DNA of 40,000 nucleotides from Reichenbachiella agariperforans (GCF_900142205.1 NZ_FRAA01000014.1:1-40000), one strand, 5' to 3'. Shown: positions 12,902 to 22,681, counted from the stretch's first letter. A program made the numbers and translations. Notes: generated from the letters alone by a model not told the origin.

Positions 12902-13867
12902 ATGCGAAAACTGATCTGGCTATTAGGATGTTTTTGGTTGAGCGCAAGCATTGCTTTTGCTCAACAAGACCCTGTGTTCAGCCACTTTATGCTAAACGCC
13001 TCCTATGTCAACCCTAGTTTGACAACCTATGATGGTCAAGCCAGTGTAACGCTGTTGAGTCGAAATCAATGGACTGGGTACGAGCCTACATTCGAATATG
13101 AAGGAGGTGCACCTGCGACACAATTTGTTAATTTTTCTACATTGCTACAACTGGGCAAGGCTCCCTTAGCTTTAGGAGGGACGTTTATCTATGATGAGTT
13201 TGGTCCTAGAAAGGACACATACGTACAGCTGTCATTGGCTTACCATCTAGAGATGTCAAGAGGTCGGTTGAGTTTGGGTGTTAGACCTTCAGTGACCAAC
13301 CGCGTGTTAGATTTTGCTCAATTAATTGCAGTAGATCCTAGTGAATTCATGGGTTTGGGTCAGGAATCACAAATGGCACCAGATTTATCCGCGGGAATGG
13401 CGTATTCTTCCAATGATTTGATGTTTGCGTTGGGAGTTGATCATTTGATCCCATCGGATTTTAATTACAGTTTTGATCCGGACGGCATCAGCGGGAACGA
13501 ACAGGTCAGGGTGTATAGCCTGTTGGTTAGATATCAGTATTACTTTTCGCAGAAACTTAGATTGGAGCCCACTGTCATGGTTAAAACAAATCTGTCAGGA
13601 GTCACTTATGACGTGAATGTTCGTGCCATATATATGGAAAAAATGTGGGGAGGGGTTTCTTATAGGGATTCTGAAGCTTTAACTATTTTGCTTGGGTATT
13701 CTTTTTTGAAGGACAACTCACTTAGTATAGGCTATGCCTTTGATTATGTGGTGAATGACAGTGAGTCCAAACAAGTTACTTCCCATGAGTTGTATTTGCG
13801 ATACAATCTACCCGCACTGAATTCTCGTGAGAAAAAAATCGTTAGAACACCAAGGTTTAGGTTTTAA
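12902..13867 (+). CDS. PorP/SprF-family type IX secretion protein
   Basis: The 321-residue product has a signal peptide (MRKLIWLLGCFWLSASIAFA) directly followed by QQDPVFSHFMLNASYVNPS, the hallmark start of mature PorP/SprF proteins. The rest is a beta-barrel with repeated strands (RLSLGVRPSV, LAYHLE, WGGVSYRDSEALTILLGYS). These outer-membrane proteins work with T9SS, some as anchors for secreted adhesins such as SprB, others linked to the motor through PorE-type proteins. It lies upstream of gldK in the same direction but with 188 bp between, so gldK may have its own promoter. Terminal residues are RTPRFRF, with the aromatic end typical of outer-membrane proteins. Confidence 0.9.
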   Translation: MRKLIWLLGCFWLSASIAFAQQDPVFSHFMLNASYVNPSLTTYDGQASVTLLSRNQWTGYEPTFEYEGGAPATQFVNFSTLLQLGKAPLALGGTFIYDEFGPRKDTYVQLSLAYHLEMSRGRLSLGVRPSVTNRVLDFAQLIAVDPSEFMGLGQESQMAPDLSAGMAYSSNDLMFALGVDHLIPSDFNYSFDPDGISGNEQVRVYSLLVRYQYYFSQKLRLEPTVMVKTNLSGVTYDVNVRAIYMEKMWGGVSYRDSEALTILLGYSFLKDNSLSIGYAFDYVVNDSESKQVTSHELYLRYNLPALNSREKKIVRTPRFRF

Positions 13868-14055
13868 TTGATTTTTTTTCAACGTAACATTGTGATCAAG
13901 TATGTAGGAGGTGTTTTGTCTCCTTTGTGAAAATGCAATTTAAGAGCTAATAAGTGGTGTTTCTAATTTTTGAAACATTATATTTATGGTTTGAACTATG
14001 CAATATATTTTGTGTATACTTGTTAAGTTAAAGTGTGTATATAATATTTCGTGTT

Positions 14056-15111
14056 ATGAATAAAATAGGTGTAAGAAAGATTGTATCATATCTGTTTATG
14101 CTGAGTGTGTTGATTGCAGGTCAAGGGTGTAGCTTGCTCAACGTGTTCGGAGGCGGAGGTGATAGTTATGATGATCGTGGAGAACTGATAGGTTCCATGG
14201 GTCGAGATGGCTTTGAAATGGTAAGGCCATTTGGTATGGTGGCGGTTCCTCCTGGGACTTTCCACATGGGGCAAGCAGATCAAGATGTAGCTGCAACCCA
14301 AATCAATTTCAACAAGCAAGTGACAATTGGTCCATTTTATATGGATGACACAGAGATCACAAACAATGAGTACCGACAATTCGTGGAGGATATCGTAGAA
14401 GGATCTGAAGCTGAGCTGCCTGAAGGATTTGTTGTTGCCGATTTGGTTCCTGATTCTGCTGTATGGGTTAGAGATTTTACACACCACATGGGAGATCCAT
14501 TGATGGTGTACTACTGGTCTCACCCAGCATTCGACAACTATCCTGTAGTAGGGGTAGATTGGGAAGCTGCGAAGTATTTCTGCGAATGGAGAACGGAGCA
14601 TCTGAATACCTACAGATCGGATAGAGGGTTGTTCCCAATGCCAAACTTTAGATTGCCTTCAGAGGCTGAATGGGAGTATGCAGCCAGAGGCGGTAGAGAT
14701 ATGAACAAGTACCCTTGGGGTGGTCCATATATCAGAAATCAAAAAGGGTGTCTATTGGCGAATTTCAAGCCAGGTAGAGGTAACTATTTTGATGATGGTT
14801 TTGCGTACACTTCTCCAGTAGCAACATTCTTTGCGAATGATTACGGACTATACGAAATGTCAGGTAACGTTGCTGAATGGTGTGAGGATGCATTTAATCC
14901 TGCTTCTATGCCATTGGTATGGGATTTGAATCCTACATTCTTCGATGACGATGAACCAAAAAAGGTTATTCGTGGAGGATCATGGAAGGATATTGCCTAC
15001 TACTTGGAAACAGGAACTAGAACTTACGAATACAAAGATTCAACAAGAGCTTCAATTGGGTTTAGATGTGCAATGACACACCTAGGAAGATCTAGTGGGT
15101 CAGAATTTTAA
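14056..15111 (+). CDS. gldK: GldK, T9SS ring lipoprotein
   Basis: GldK (PorK) forms the periplasmic ring of the T9SS together with GldN. The ATG at 14056 is chosen because it gives a lipoprotein signal (VRKIVSYLFMLSVLIAGQGC) with lipidated C near residue 25; an ATG at 14035 adds seven residues before it. The mature part has the FGE-sulfatase fold: GMVAVPPGTFHMGQ, DDTEITNNEYRQFV, FRLPSEAEWEYAARGG, YGLYEMSGNVAEWCED, KVIRGGSWKD, SIGFRCAM. In GldK this fold is structural, not enzymatic. The 188-bp AT-rich leader before it has no promoter I can assign with confidence. gldL follows after 43 bp. Confidence 0.95.
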   Translation: MNKIGVRKIVSYLFMLSVLIAGQGCSLLNVFGGGGDSYDDRGELIGSMGRDGFEMVRPFGMVAVPPGTFHMGQADQDVAATQINFNKQVTIGPFYMDDTEITNNEYRQFVEDIVEGSEAELPEGFVVADLVPDSAVWVRDFTHHMGDPLMVYYWSHPAFDNYPVVGVDWEAAKYFCEWRTEHLNTYRSDRGLFPMPNFRLPSEAEWEYAARGGRDMNKYPWGGPYIRNQKGCLLANFKPGRGNYFDDGFAYTSPVATFFANDYGLYEMSGNVAEWCEDAFNPASMPLVWDLNPTFFDDDEPKKVIRGGSWKDIAYYLETGTRTYEYKDSTRASIGFRCAMTHLGRSSGSEF

Positions 15112-15154
15112 TCTTAATCAAACAAGAATTTAATAACCTAAAATCTTTAAAGAA

Positions 15155-15979
15155 ATGAGCGCAAAAAAAGGTGGACTAAAAGAGCTATTATTTACCACAA
15201 TAATGCCAAAAGTATATGGTATCGGTGCTGCAGTTGTAATTGTAGGTGCGATGTTTAAGATTCTTCACTTGCCAGGTGCTGGTGAGATGCTTGGAATTGG
15301 ATTGACTACTGAGGCAATTATATTTTTCTTAAGTGCATTTGAGCCAAAACACCATGAAGTAGATTGGTCTAAAGTCTATCCTGAATTAGCAGATGATTAT
15401 GATGGTCCTAGAGCAAAGCCTAGAGCTGTTGCTCCAGTAGCAACAGGAACTTCTGCTCAGATGGATAAGATGTTAGCGGATGCTAATGTAGGTCCAGAGT
15501 TGATTAAGAGTTTAGGTGATGGTATGAAGAATATGGCTGATTCGGCTAAGAAAATGTCAAATCTTGGAGATGCTGCATTGGCTACCAATGAGTATGCCAA
15601 CAATGTAAAGTCTGCTTCTAAGTCTCTTGTTGATATGAATAAGTCTTATGCAGCTACAGCTGTGGCAGTTACTGCAATGGCAGATGCTTCAAAAGATGCC
15701 TCGGCATTCCATGCGCAAGTACAAAATGTAACTAAGAACTTGGGAGCACTTAACGCTGTGTATGAGATGGAGTTGAAAGATGCTAACAGTCACGTGAAGG
15801 CGATGAATAAGTTCTACTCGAATGTAACTTCAGCTATGGAAGGTATGGCTGAGGCAGCGAAGGATACTGAAAACTTCAGAACAGGAATGACTAAGTTGAA
15901 CACAAATATCACGTCATTGAATGGCATCTATGGAAACATGCTGTCTGCCATGAGAGGTGGTGGGAATCCTGCAAAATAA
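15155..15979 (+). CDS. gldL: GldL, T9SS motor membrane protein
   Basis: GldL (PorL) is the cytoplasmic-membrane stator-like partner of GldM and converts the proton gradient into T9SS motion. Two N-terminal TM helices (about 18-36 and 45-62) carry K35 in MFKILH and E53 in GLTTEAIIFFLSAFE, matching the conserved charged membrane residues of the family. A long cytoplasmic helical tail follows, rich in alanine, lysine and methionine, with heptad-like repeats (MDKMLAD, MNKSYAA, MNKFYSN). At 274 residues the length is normal. It is followed after 30 bp by gldM. Confidence 0.95.
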   Translation: MSAKKGGLKELLFTTIMPKVYGIGAAVVIVGAMFKILHLPGAGEMLGIGLTTEAIIFFLSAFEPKHHEVDWSKVYPELADDYDGPRAKPRAVAPVATGTSAQMDKMLADANVGPELIKSLGDGMKNMADSAKKMSNLGDAALATNEYANNVKSASKSLVDMNKSYAATAVAVTAMADASKDASAFHAQVQNVTKNLGALNAVYEMELKDANSHVKAMNKFYSNVTSAMEGMAEAAKDTENFRTGMTKLNTNITSLNGIYGNMLSAMRGGGNPAK

Positions 15980-16009
15980 ATCGATCATTTAACCTAATAT
16001 TTAAAAATT

Positions 16010-17596
16010 ATGGCTGGAGGAAAACAATCCCCAAGAGACAAGATGATCGGCATGATGTACTTAGTATTGACTGCCTTACTTGCTTTGCAGGTTAGTAATA
16101 GTGTACTAGAGAAATTCATTTTTATAAATCAAGCTTTCGAAACCACTAACAAAGAAAATGTTAGCGAAAACGTAAAGAAGGTAGAGTCTATTCAAAAAGC
16201 AGTAGGTGATGCTGGGAATAGAGAGAAGGACTTAGCGGTACTCGATAAGGCCAAAAAGGTGAGAGAGGCGACTAAAACGATCATTGAGGAGTTAGATGTT
16301 TATAAAGAAGAACTGATCCAAAGAACTGGTGGTGTCGATGAAAATGGAAACTATTTGGGTCAAAAGGATATTGATGCTCCTTCCGCAATGTTTGTTAACG
16401 AGAAAAAAGGTGATGAGCTGAAGGATAATTTGAATGAGTATTCTTCTTTCCTTAGAGAAGTGACAGGAGATGATGCAATCAAAAACATAGCAAAGGACGC
16501 TAATGAAATCAGTGTTTTTAAAGATGATCCGAATCAAAATAAAAAGGGTTTTGCTGAATTGAACTTTGGTCACAGTACTCCAATGGTTGGTGCTTTGGCT
16601 TCATTGAGTCAATTGCAGTCGGATGTTATCGTTGAAGAGACTAAGGCACTAGCTACTTTAGCTCGTGAAGTGGGCGCTGAAGATTTGAAATTTGATCAAA
16701 TTGTACCTATGGTTAGACCAGAGTCAAGAGTTGTAGCTGCAGGTTCAGAATATGTTGCAGATATGTTTATCGCTGCATCTTCGTCCGCTGTTAACCCTGC
16801 TATGACTTATGACGGGAATGAAGTAGAGGTTATAGATGGTATGGGTAAAGTGAAGTTTACAGCTAGAGCTTCGAGCTATGATAAAAATGGTATGTCTTTG
16901 CAGAGCTTTATTGGGGCAATCAAGGTTAAATTGCCAGGTGGCCGGGACACGACATTCACAGATACTATAGAGTATATTGTTTCTAAGCCTGTTATTCAAA
17001 TTCAATCTGCTTCGGTGCAAGCGCTTTATTTGAACTGTGGTAATGAATTGACTGTAAATGTCCCAGCATTAGGTACGGCTTACAATCCAACATTCGGAAC
17101 CAAAGGAGGTCAAAGTATCAAAGGGGCTAATCGCGGTGATGTAACGATAGTTCCAAAATCTGCGAATGTTACTTTGAGTGTATCTAGTGGAGGCAACCTT
17201 ATTGGTACGGAATCTTTCAAGGTAAAGAGAATTCCTAAGCCAGAGATTACAGTGTATAGTGGTGGAAGAGAAGTGGATTTGAAGCGTGGTACGAAAGGAG
17301 CTCCAAGGTCTATCAAGATTCAAGCTGTTCCTGATGAAAGTTTTGCGCAATTCCTTCCAAAAGATGCTAAGTTTAGAGTTGCTGAATCAGAGATTACTTT
17401 GGTAAGATCAGGTAGAGCGGTTCAGAGCTTGAGACCAAAAGGTCCAGATGTAAACTTATCTTCACTGGCTAGTCAGGCTAGACCTGGTGATGCATTAGTA
17501 ATAGAAGTAAAGAAAGTACAAAGAAGAAATTTCAAGGGTGAAGTTGAGGATTTTCCTAATTTTGGCCCTAGAATTCTAACGGTGAGAATAAATTAA
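16010..17596 (+). CDS. gldM: GldM, T9SS motor shaft protein
   Basis: GldM (PorM) has one N-terminal TM helix and a long periplasmic shaft of four domains that links the motor to the GldK/N ring. The start MAGGKQSPRDKMIGMMY is typical, and R9 matches the conserved arginine that pairs with the GldL glutamate. The TM helix spans about 14-30 (MMYLVLTALLALQVSN). A helical domain follows to about residue 225, then beta-sandwich domains containing the family patterns SRVVAAGSEYVADMF and the terminal FGPRILTVRI. At 528 residues it has full length. The gap to gldN is only 11 bp. Confidence 0.95.
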   Translation: MAGGKQSPRDKMIGMMYLVLTALLALQVSNSVLEKFIFINQAFETTNKENVSENVKKVESIQKAVGDAGNREKDLAVLDKAKKVREATKTIIEELDVYKEELIQRTGGVDENGNYLGQKDIDAPSAMFVNEKKGDELKDNLNEYSSFLREVTGDDAIKNIAKDANEISVFKDDPNQNKKGFAELNFGHSTPMVGALASLSQLQSDVIVEETKALATLAREVGAEDLKFDQIVPMVRPESRVVAAGSEYVADMFIAASSSAVNPAMTYDGNEVEVIDGMGKVKFTARASSYDKNGMSLQSFIGAIKVKLPGGRDTTFTDTIEYIVSKPVIQIQSASVQALYLNCGNELTVNVPALGTAYNPTFGTKGGQSIKGANRGDVTIVPKSANVTLSVSSGGNLIGTESFKVKRIPKPEITVYSGGREVDLKRGTKGAPRSIKIQAVPDESFAQFLPKDAKFRVAESEITLVRSGRAVQSLRPKGPDVNLSSLASQARPGDALVIEVKKVQRRNFKGEVEDFPNFGPRILTVRIN

Positions 17597-17607
17597 ACAA
17601 TTAGGTT

Positions 17608-18477
17608 ATGAAGAAAATTTGTTATGTGTTAAGCCTGGTTGTCTTCATAGTGACTTCTAATGTTGAGTTTGTATGTGCTCAAGAGAATGGAAGTACAGGA
17701 TACAATCCGGATGCAATCCGACCAGTACATGAGTCTTACAAAATGTATAAGAAAACAGTTTGGAGGCGAATGGACTTAGAGGAGAAGCAGAATGCGCCTT
17801 TTTTCTCTAGAAATGGAGAGTTGTCGACGATTATCATTGAGGCAGTTAAGGCCGGTCTTCTGTTCCCTTACACCAATGATTCAGTAAATACTAGAATGTC
17901 TAAGGAGACTTTTCTAGAGAATTTGAAACTTGAGGAAGAAGGTGGAGGATTGACGGAAGAAGAAATAGCTATGGGTTTTGGTGCTGATAGTGATGATGAT
18001 TTCTTTGGAGGAGGGTTCGAAGAGCAGAGCGAAGAGGAAGAGGAGATTGTTGATGCAAATGAGTTTGCACCACGGGACTTTTCAATTGCTGAGCTGAAAG
18101 AGGAGATGTATTTTGATAGAATGCGTTCTAGAATGTATTTTGATATTTTGTCTATTACAATTTTCCTTCCTGCGGATAAGAATCCAGCCATGTTTGAAAA
18201 GCCATTGGCGTCTTTTAAGTATAAAGATTTGACGGCTCTGTTTAGAAGCATGCCAGACGAAGCAATTTGGTACAATGTGCAGAATACTGCTGAGCATAAG
18301 AATATGGCGGATGCATTTGATTTGAGATTGTTTAGCTCGAACTTGACTAAGTTCTCTAACCCTGCAGATGATAGAATAGTGGACATCTATAGCAAAACAC
18401 GTAGAGCTGGAATTCTTGCTTCACAACAGATCGAATATGATTTAGTCGATTTTGAAAATGAATTGTGGGAGTTTTAA
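17608..18477 (+). CDS. gldN: GldN, T9SS ring protein with acidic loop
   Basis: GldN (PorN) joins GldK in the periplasmic ring. The 289-residue product has a signal peptide (about 1-24, ending VCAQ) and the family start region IRPVHESYKMYKKTVWRRMD. The C-terminal conserved part includes YFDILSITIFLPADK, YKDLTALFRSMPDE and ASQQIEYDLVDFENELWEF. Residues about 109-150 form an extremely acidic low-complexity stretch (LTEEEIAMGFGADSDDD and SEEEEEIVDANE) between conserved parts. It is the last gene of the cluster and a terminator follows within 30 bp. Confidence 0.95.
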   Translation: MKKICYVLSLVVFIVTSNVEFVCAQENGSTGYNPDAIRPVHESYKMYKKTVWRRMDLEEKQNAPFFSRNGELSTIIIEAVKAGLLFPYTNDSVNTRMSKETFLENLKLEEEGGGLTEEEIAMGFGADSDDDFFGGGFEEQSEEEEEIVDANEFAPRDFSIAELKEEMYFDRMRSRMYFDILSITIFLPADKNPAMFEKPLASFKYKDLTALFRSMPDEAIWYNVQNTAEHKNMADAFDLRLFSSNLTKFSNPADDRIVDIYSKTRRAGILASQQIEYDLVDFENELWEF

Positions 18478-18502
18478 TACCCACATAGTTCAAACAATAT
18501 TT

Positions 18503-18535
18503 AAAGCTTCTATTTATCAAATAGAAGCTTTTTTT
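18503..18535 (+). terminator. Intrinsic terminator of the gld cluster
   Basis: AAAGCTTCTATTT and AAATAGAAGCTTT form a perfect 13-bp stem around ATC, continuing into a T-run to 18535. It lies between gldN and the 3' end of uvrC on the other strand. Confidence 0.9.
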
Positions 18536-18575
18536 ATGCCCGATGAGGAGTTAGGTAAACTTGACAAGTTTTTGT

Positions 18576-20384
18576 CTATTGTGATTTATTTTGTTTCGTA
18601 TGCTCTAAAATGAGTTTGGCTTTGGCGGTTCCTATAAGCGTATTTAGATCTGCTTCACTTGCCTCAGCTATTTTCTTAAAAGACTTATATTCCTGTAGTA
18701 ATAGTGTTCTGGTTTTTTCTCCTATGCCTTTGATCTGATCGAGCTCAGAGATCACTTGACCTTTGCTCCGAAGGTCTCTGTGAAAGGTGATTGCAAACCT
18801 GTGTGCTTCATCCCTTAATTGTTGTATTAGCTTTAGAGAGATAGATTTTTTGCTAATATGTATTGGTATACTGTCTTCAGGATAGTAGATCTCTTCTAAT
18901 CTTTTGGCAATTCCAATGATTGGAATTTGTCCGTAAAGGTTTAAGTCTTTAAGAGCGTCACATGCCGCGCTGAGTTGGCCTTTACCCCCATCAACTATAA
19001 TGAGTTGCGGGTAGGGTAGGTTTTCTTCTTTGAGTCGTTTGTATCGCCTGAAAACAATTTCATTCATAGAACCAAAATCATCAGGACCGATAATGGTCTT
19101 AATCTTGAAATGTCTATAATCTTTTTTTGAAGGTTTGCCATTTTTGAAGCAGACCATGGAGGCAACGGGGTTGGTGCCCTGAATGTTTGAGTTATCGAAA
19201 CACTCAATATGAATAGGTAATTGTGTTAGCTTTAGGTCGAGTTGTAATTGCTTAACTAGTCGTTGATCTTTGTCTTTGGAGTCTTCGGATTTACTGATAG
19301 AGTCTTTTTTCTTATATAGCGCATTTTTTAGTGATAGTTCGATTAGGGACTTTTTGTCTCCTATTTTAGGCACAACTACTTCTATTGCTTCTTGCCAAGG
19401 TTCAAACGAGATATTACTAAGCACCAGTGATGCATTACTAGTGAATTGCTCTCTCATCTGCGTACAGATGAGCTGAATGATCTCTTCTTCCGTTTCGTCA
19501 AGTTTCCTTTTGACTTCAACTGTGTGGGATATATTAATCATGCCTTGATCTACTCGCATATAGTTGACGAAAGCTTTGTTTTCTAGTGAGGTGATAGTGA
19601 CCACATCGATATTGCGAATGCTCGTGTTGACAATGATTGTTTTGCTCTGAAATTTGTCTAGTAGGTCTATTTTGTTTTTGAAAAGTTGAGCCTCTTCGAA
19701 TTGTAAAGATTGTGCAGCTTCATTCATCTGGGATGAGTAAACATCTTTTACGATTTTGAGGTTGCCTTTGAGGATGTGTTTGACTTCATTGATCTCTGCC
19801 ATGTAAGAAGATTCGGATTGGTGTCCTTCACATGGGCCGAGACAATTCCCGATGTGGTATTCTAGACAAATCTTGAATTTTCCTGCCTTGATATTGGCAT
19901 CAGATAGGGTATAGTTACAAGTTCGTATTTTATAGAGTTTGTGTATGAGGTCGAGTACATTGTTGAGAGCTTTTACGTTGGTATAAGGGCCATAGTATTC
20001 TCCTTGGCCTTGATCATGTCTTCGCGTTGAAAAAACCTTTGGAAATCGGTCGTTGGATATACAAACGAAAGGAAAGCTCTTGTCATCTTTTAGTAAGATA
20101 TTGAACCGAGGTTGATTCTCCTTGATTAGGTTATTTTCTAATAGTAGGGCATCAAATTCTGAGTCTACTACTACTACCTCTATTCTTCTGATTTCACGTA
20201 CTAGCTTTTGAGTTTTCATGCTAACTCCTACCTGCTTGTTGAAGTAGCTTGAGACTCTTTTTTTGATGTTTTTGGCTTTGCCTACATAAATTAGTTCATC
20301 GTGCTTGTTGAAGTATTTGTAAACACCAGGCTCATTTGGGAGGTTCTTTACGTGCTCTTTTATGGGTTGTTCTGTTTCACTCAA
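18576..20384 (-). CDS. uvrC: UvrC, excinuclease subunit C
   Basis: UvrC makes the two incisions in nucleotide excision repair with UvrA and UvrB. Domains in order over 602 residues: GIY-YIG nuclease (about 18-95; PGVYKYFNKHDELIYVGKAK), cysteine region, UVR helix pair that binds UvrB (about 210-245; QSLQFEEAQLFKNKIDLLDK), RNase H-like endonuclease domain (IECFDNSNIQGTNPVASMV and IIVDGGKGQLSAA), and tandem helix-hairpin-helix at the end (LDQIKGIGEKTRTLLL). It is the third gene of a minus-strand unit, 14 bp after the penicillin-binding protein gene. Length and motifs are complete. Confidence 0.95.
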   Translation of the reverse strand: MSETEQPIKEHVKNLPNEPGVYKYFNKHDELIYVGKAKNIKKRVSSYFNKQVGVSMKTQKLVREIRRIEVVVVDSEFDALLLENNLIKENQPRFNILLKDDKSFPFVCISNDRFPKVFSTRRHDQGQGEYYGPYTNVKALNNVLDLIHKLYKIRTCNYTLSDANIKAGKFKICLEYHIGNCLGPCEGHQSESSYMAEINEVKHILKGNLKIVKDVYSSQMNEAAQSLQFEEAQLFKNKIDLLDKFQSKTIIVNTSIRNIDVVTITSLENKAFVNYMRVDQGMINISHTVEVKRKLDETEEEIIQLICTQMREQFTSNASLVLSNISFEPWQEAIEVVVPKIGDKKSLIELSLKNALYKKKDSISKSEDSKDKDQRLVKQLQLDLKLTQLPIHIECFDNSNIQGTNPVASMVCFKNGKPSKKDYRHFKIKTIIGPDDFGSMNEIVFRRYKRLKEENLPYPQLIIVDGGKGQLSAACDALKDLNLYGQIPIIGIAKRLEEIYYPEDSIPIHISKKSISLKLIQQLRDEAHRFAITFHRDLRSKGQVISELDQIKGIGEKTRTLLLQEYKSFKKIAEASEADLNTLIGTAKAKLILEHTKQNKSQ

Positions 20385-20398
20385 GGTATACCTCCTGC

Positions 20399-22681
20399 TT
20401 AGAATTCCATGTTTTCTAGATCGTCTTCAATGTTGTCAATGCCCACACCGAGGGAGTCAGTTTCTGTATTCACACCGTTGTAAAGGTCACAATCTAGCTC
20501 TACATTTAGTGGCTGAGAAGGCTTTCTAAAGTAGCCTTTTTCTACACCTGTGAGTGGGTCTGCGTAAACTTTGAGCATGAATTTTTCCCAGATAGGTCTT
20601 GCGGTTCTAGCACCCTGTCCCATAGCCCAGTTACGGAAATGAACATTTGGATCATCCCCACCTACCCAGGCGCCGCCCACTAGGTTGTGCGTGACACCCA
20701 TAAACCAGCCATCTGAAGCATTTTGGGTCGTCCCTGTTTTGGCTCCAATATCGTTATTATTCTTGAGTGACCAAGCTAGTCCTCGTCCTGTACCCCCTTC
20801 TTCTTCTACTGCTCCTTTGAGCATGTGTAGCATAAGGTAGGCTGTTTTCTCACTAATGGCTTCTCTTCTTTTGGGGATGAAATCTTCTAGTACTACACCA
20901 TTTTTGTCCTCGATGCGCGTAATGTAATAAGGCTCTGTCCATGTGCCTTGGTTGACAAAGGTAGAATAAGCACCTACTAGCTCGTAGAGAGAAACATCTC
21001 CTCCTGCTCCTAAGCAAAGTGACGGGACGGCTGCCAATGGACTTTCGATACCACAGGCATGCGCCATATCTACGGCTGCTCTAGGGCTGATTTTTTGCAT
21101 AATGTTTGCCGTGATGGAGTTTACAGAGCTGGCCATGGCTTTTCGGATTGTCATTTTTTCACCAGAGTATTTCCCATCGGCATTTTGAGGTGTCCAAGTT
21201 GGGTTTCCTGGGTCATCGAGTACCCATGTAACAGGTGCATCGACTACAGGATAGCAGGGAGGATAACCCAAATCAATAGCCGCAGCGTATACGAAAGGCT
21301 TAAAAGTAGAACCTGGCTGTCGCTTGCCTTGTTTGACATGGTCATACTTGAAATATTTGTGATCGATCCCGCCAACCCATGCTTTAATATGACCAGTCTG
21401 AGGTTCCATTGCCATGAAGCCTGCCTGCAAGAATTGCTTGTAATATTTTAGCGAATCGATGAGGCTAAAGGTCGTATCAATATCTCCGTCGTATGAGAAG
21501 ACGGTCATTTTTTTCGGTAGATTCAGATAGTAGTCTAACGAGTCAGAGTCAGTACCGTATTTCTTCGCTAAGCTTCTGTAGTTCGGTGTACGCTTGATTG
21601 TATTGTCGATGAAGTCTAGTATCTCATTGCCATCTTTGTCTATCCATGGGGCGTGCCCTTGGAGGTGATGGTTGAATATATATTGTAGCGTATCCATTTG
21701 TTCGTCCATGGCTTCTTTGGCATACTGTTGCATGTGTTTATCTATGGTCGTGTAGATCCGTAATCCGTCAGCGAATAGATCATAGCCATTTTCGTCACAC
21801 CATGCCATGAGTTTGTTTCGGATGACAAATTTGAAGTAAGCAGGGCCTTCATCTTGGTCAGCGACGTTGAACTGTAGACCAAAATCTGAGACAACTAGGC
21901 TGTCATATGATAGCTTGTCTATTTTCCCATACTTATGCAGATTGTAAAGAACTTCGGTTCTTTTGGCACGTGCATTCTCAGGATTCCTAATTGGATTGTA
22001 CCGAGTGGGAGCGTTGATGAGACTGACCAAAATAGCGGCTTCCTTATAGGTAATCTCTGAGGGTAGCTTGTTGAAAAAGGTCTCGGAGGCTACTTTAATC
22101 CCAAAAGCGTTAGATCCGTATGTGATCGTGTTAAGGTACATCGCTAGAATTTCCTCTTTGGTATAGGAGGATTCGAGTTGTATGGCAATGATCCATTCTT
22201 TGATTTTGGTGATTACTTGACCGACTTTGGTGTTGGAGTAGAGTGAGCCTTGGTTGTCTGTAGAAGTGCCGTATAGGTTTTCGGCTAGTTGCATCGTGAG
22301 TGTACTACCACCGCCTTTGAACTGGAGCGTGAGCAGACCAGATGCTGCACGAAGTAGTCCTCTGAGATCTATCCCAGCGTGTTTGGTAAACCGAATGTCC
22401 TCAGTGACGAGCAAGGTGGTAATCAACTCTTGTGATAGCTCGTTGTAGCTAACTGCTGTACGATTGTGCCTATAGTAGCTCCCTATTTTCTCTTCTCCAT
22501 CAGAATAATACAGAATAGAGGAAAGGTCTTCTTCGGGTTTTTCGAGACTTTGTAAACTAGGTAAGCCGCCAAACCAACCGTTCCAGTCGTTTTTGATCGA
22601 AGAAATGACCGTGCATCCACCGACAAAAGCCGACAAAACAATGGCCCACACCACATAAATCAGAATTTTGTAGATATTCAT
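20399..22681 (-). CDS. Class A penicillin-binding protein (PBP1A-like)
   Basis: Bifunctional peptidoglycan synthase of 760 residues, anchored by one N-terminal TM helix (about 5-23). The GT51 glycosyltransferase domain has the catalytic E94 in TEDIRFTKHAGIDLRG and GGSTLTMQLAENLY at about 124-137. The transpeptidase domain has S458-TFK (RQPGSTFKPFVYAA), S519-V-N and K648-T-G. The C-terminus is short and acidic without extra domains. Its start overlaps the stop of the SprE-like gene by 4 bp (ATGA), and uvrC follows after 14 bp. All catalytic residues are present, so it should be active. Confidence 0.9.
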   Translation of the reverse strand: MNIYKILIYVVWAIVLSAFVGGCTVISSIKNDWNGWFGGLPSLQSLEKPEEDLSSILYYSDGEEKIGSYYRHNRTAVSYNELSQELITTLLVTEDIRFTKHAGIDLRGLLRAASGLLTLQFKGGGSTLTMQLAENLYGTSTDNQGSLYSNTKVGQVITKIKEWIIAIQLESSYTKEEILAMYLNTITYGSNAFGIKVASETFFNKLPSEITYKEAAILVSLINAPTRYNPIRNPENARAKRTEVLYNLHKYGKIDKLSYDSLVVSDFGLQFNVADQDEGPAYFKFVIRNKLMAWCDENGYDLFADGLRIYTTIDKHMQQYAKEAMDEQMDTLQYIFNHHLQGHAPWIDKDGNEILDFIDNTIKRTPNYRSLAKKYGTDSDSLDYYLNLPKKMTVFSYDGDIDTTFSLIDSLKYYKQFLQAGFMAMEPQTGHIKAWVGGIDHKYFKYDHVKQGKRQPGSTFKPFVYAAAIDLGYPPCYPVVDAPVTWVLDDPGNPTWTPQNADGKYSGEKMTIRKAMASSVNSITANIMQKISPRAAVDMAHACGIESPLAAVPSLCLGAGGDVSLYELVGAYSTFVNQGTWTEPYYITRIEDKNGVVLEDFIPKRREAISEKTAYLMLHMLKGAVEEEGGTGRGLAWSLKNNNDIGAKTGTTQNASDGWFMGVTHNLVGGAWVGGDDPNVHFRNWAMGQGARTARPIWEKFMLKVYADPLTGVEKGYFRKPSQPLNVELDCDLYNGVNTETDSLGVGIDNIEDDLENMEF

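Noticed and set aside
13868-14055. TTTG/TAnnTTTG promoter before gldK
   Set aside because: Several TTTG and TATATTTTG-like words occur, but no pair has the 19-21 bp spacing; no confident promoter could be assigned.
14086-18386. Long minus-strand open frames opposite gldK and gldN (for example 14086-14601 and 17868-18386)
   Set aside because: They lie entirely inside strongly supported genes and their translations look like codon shadows (serine-rich or low-complexity).
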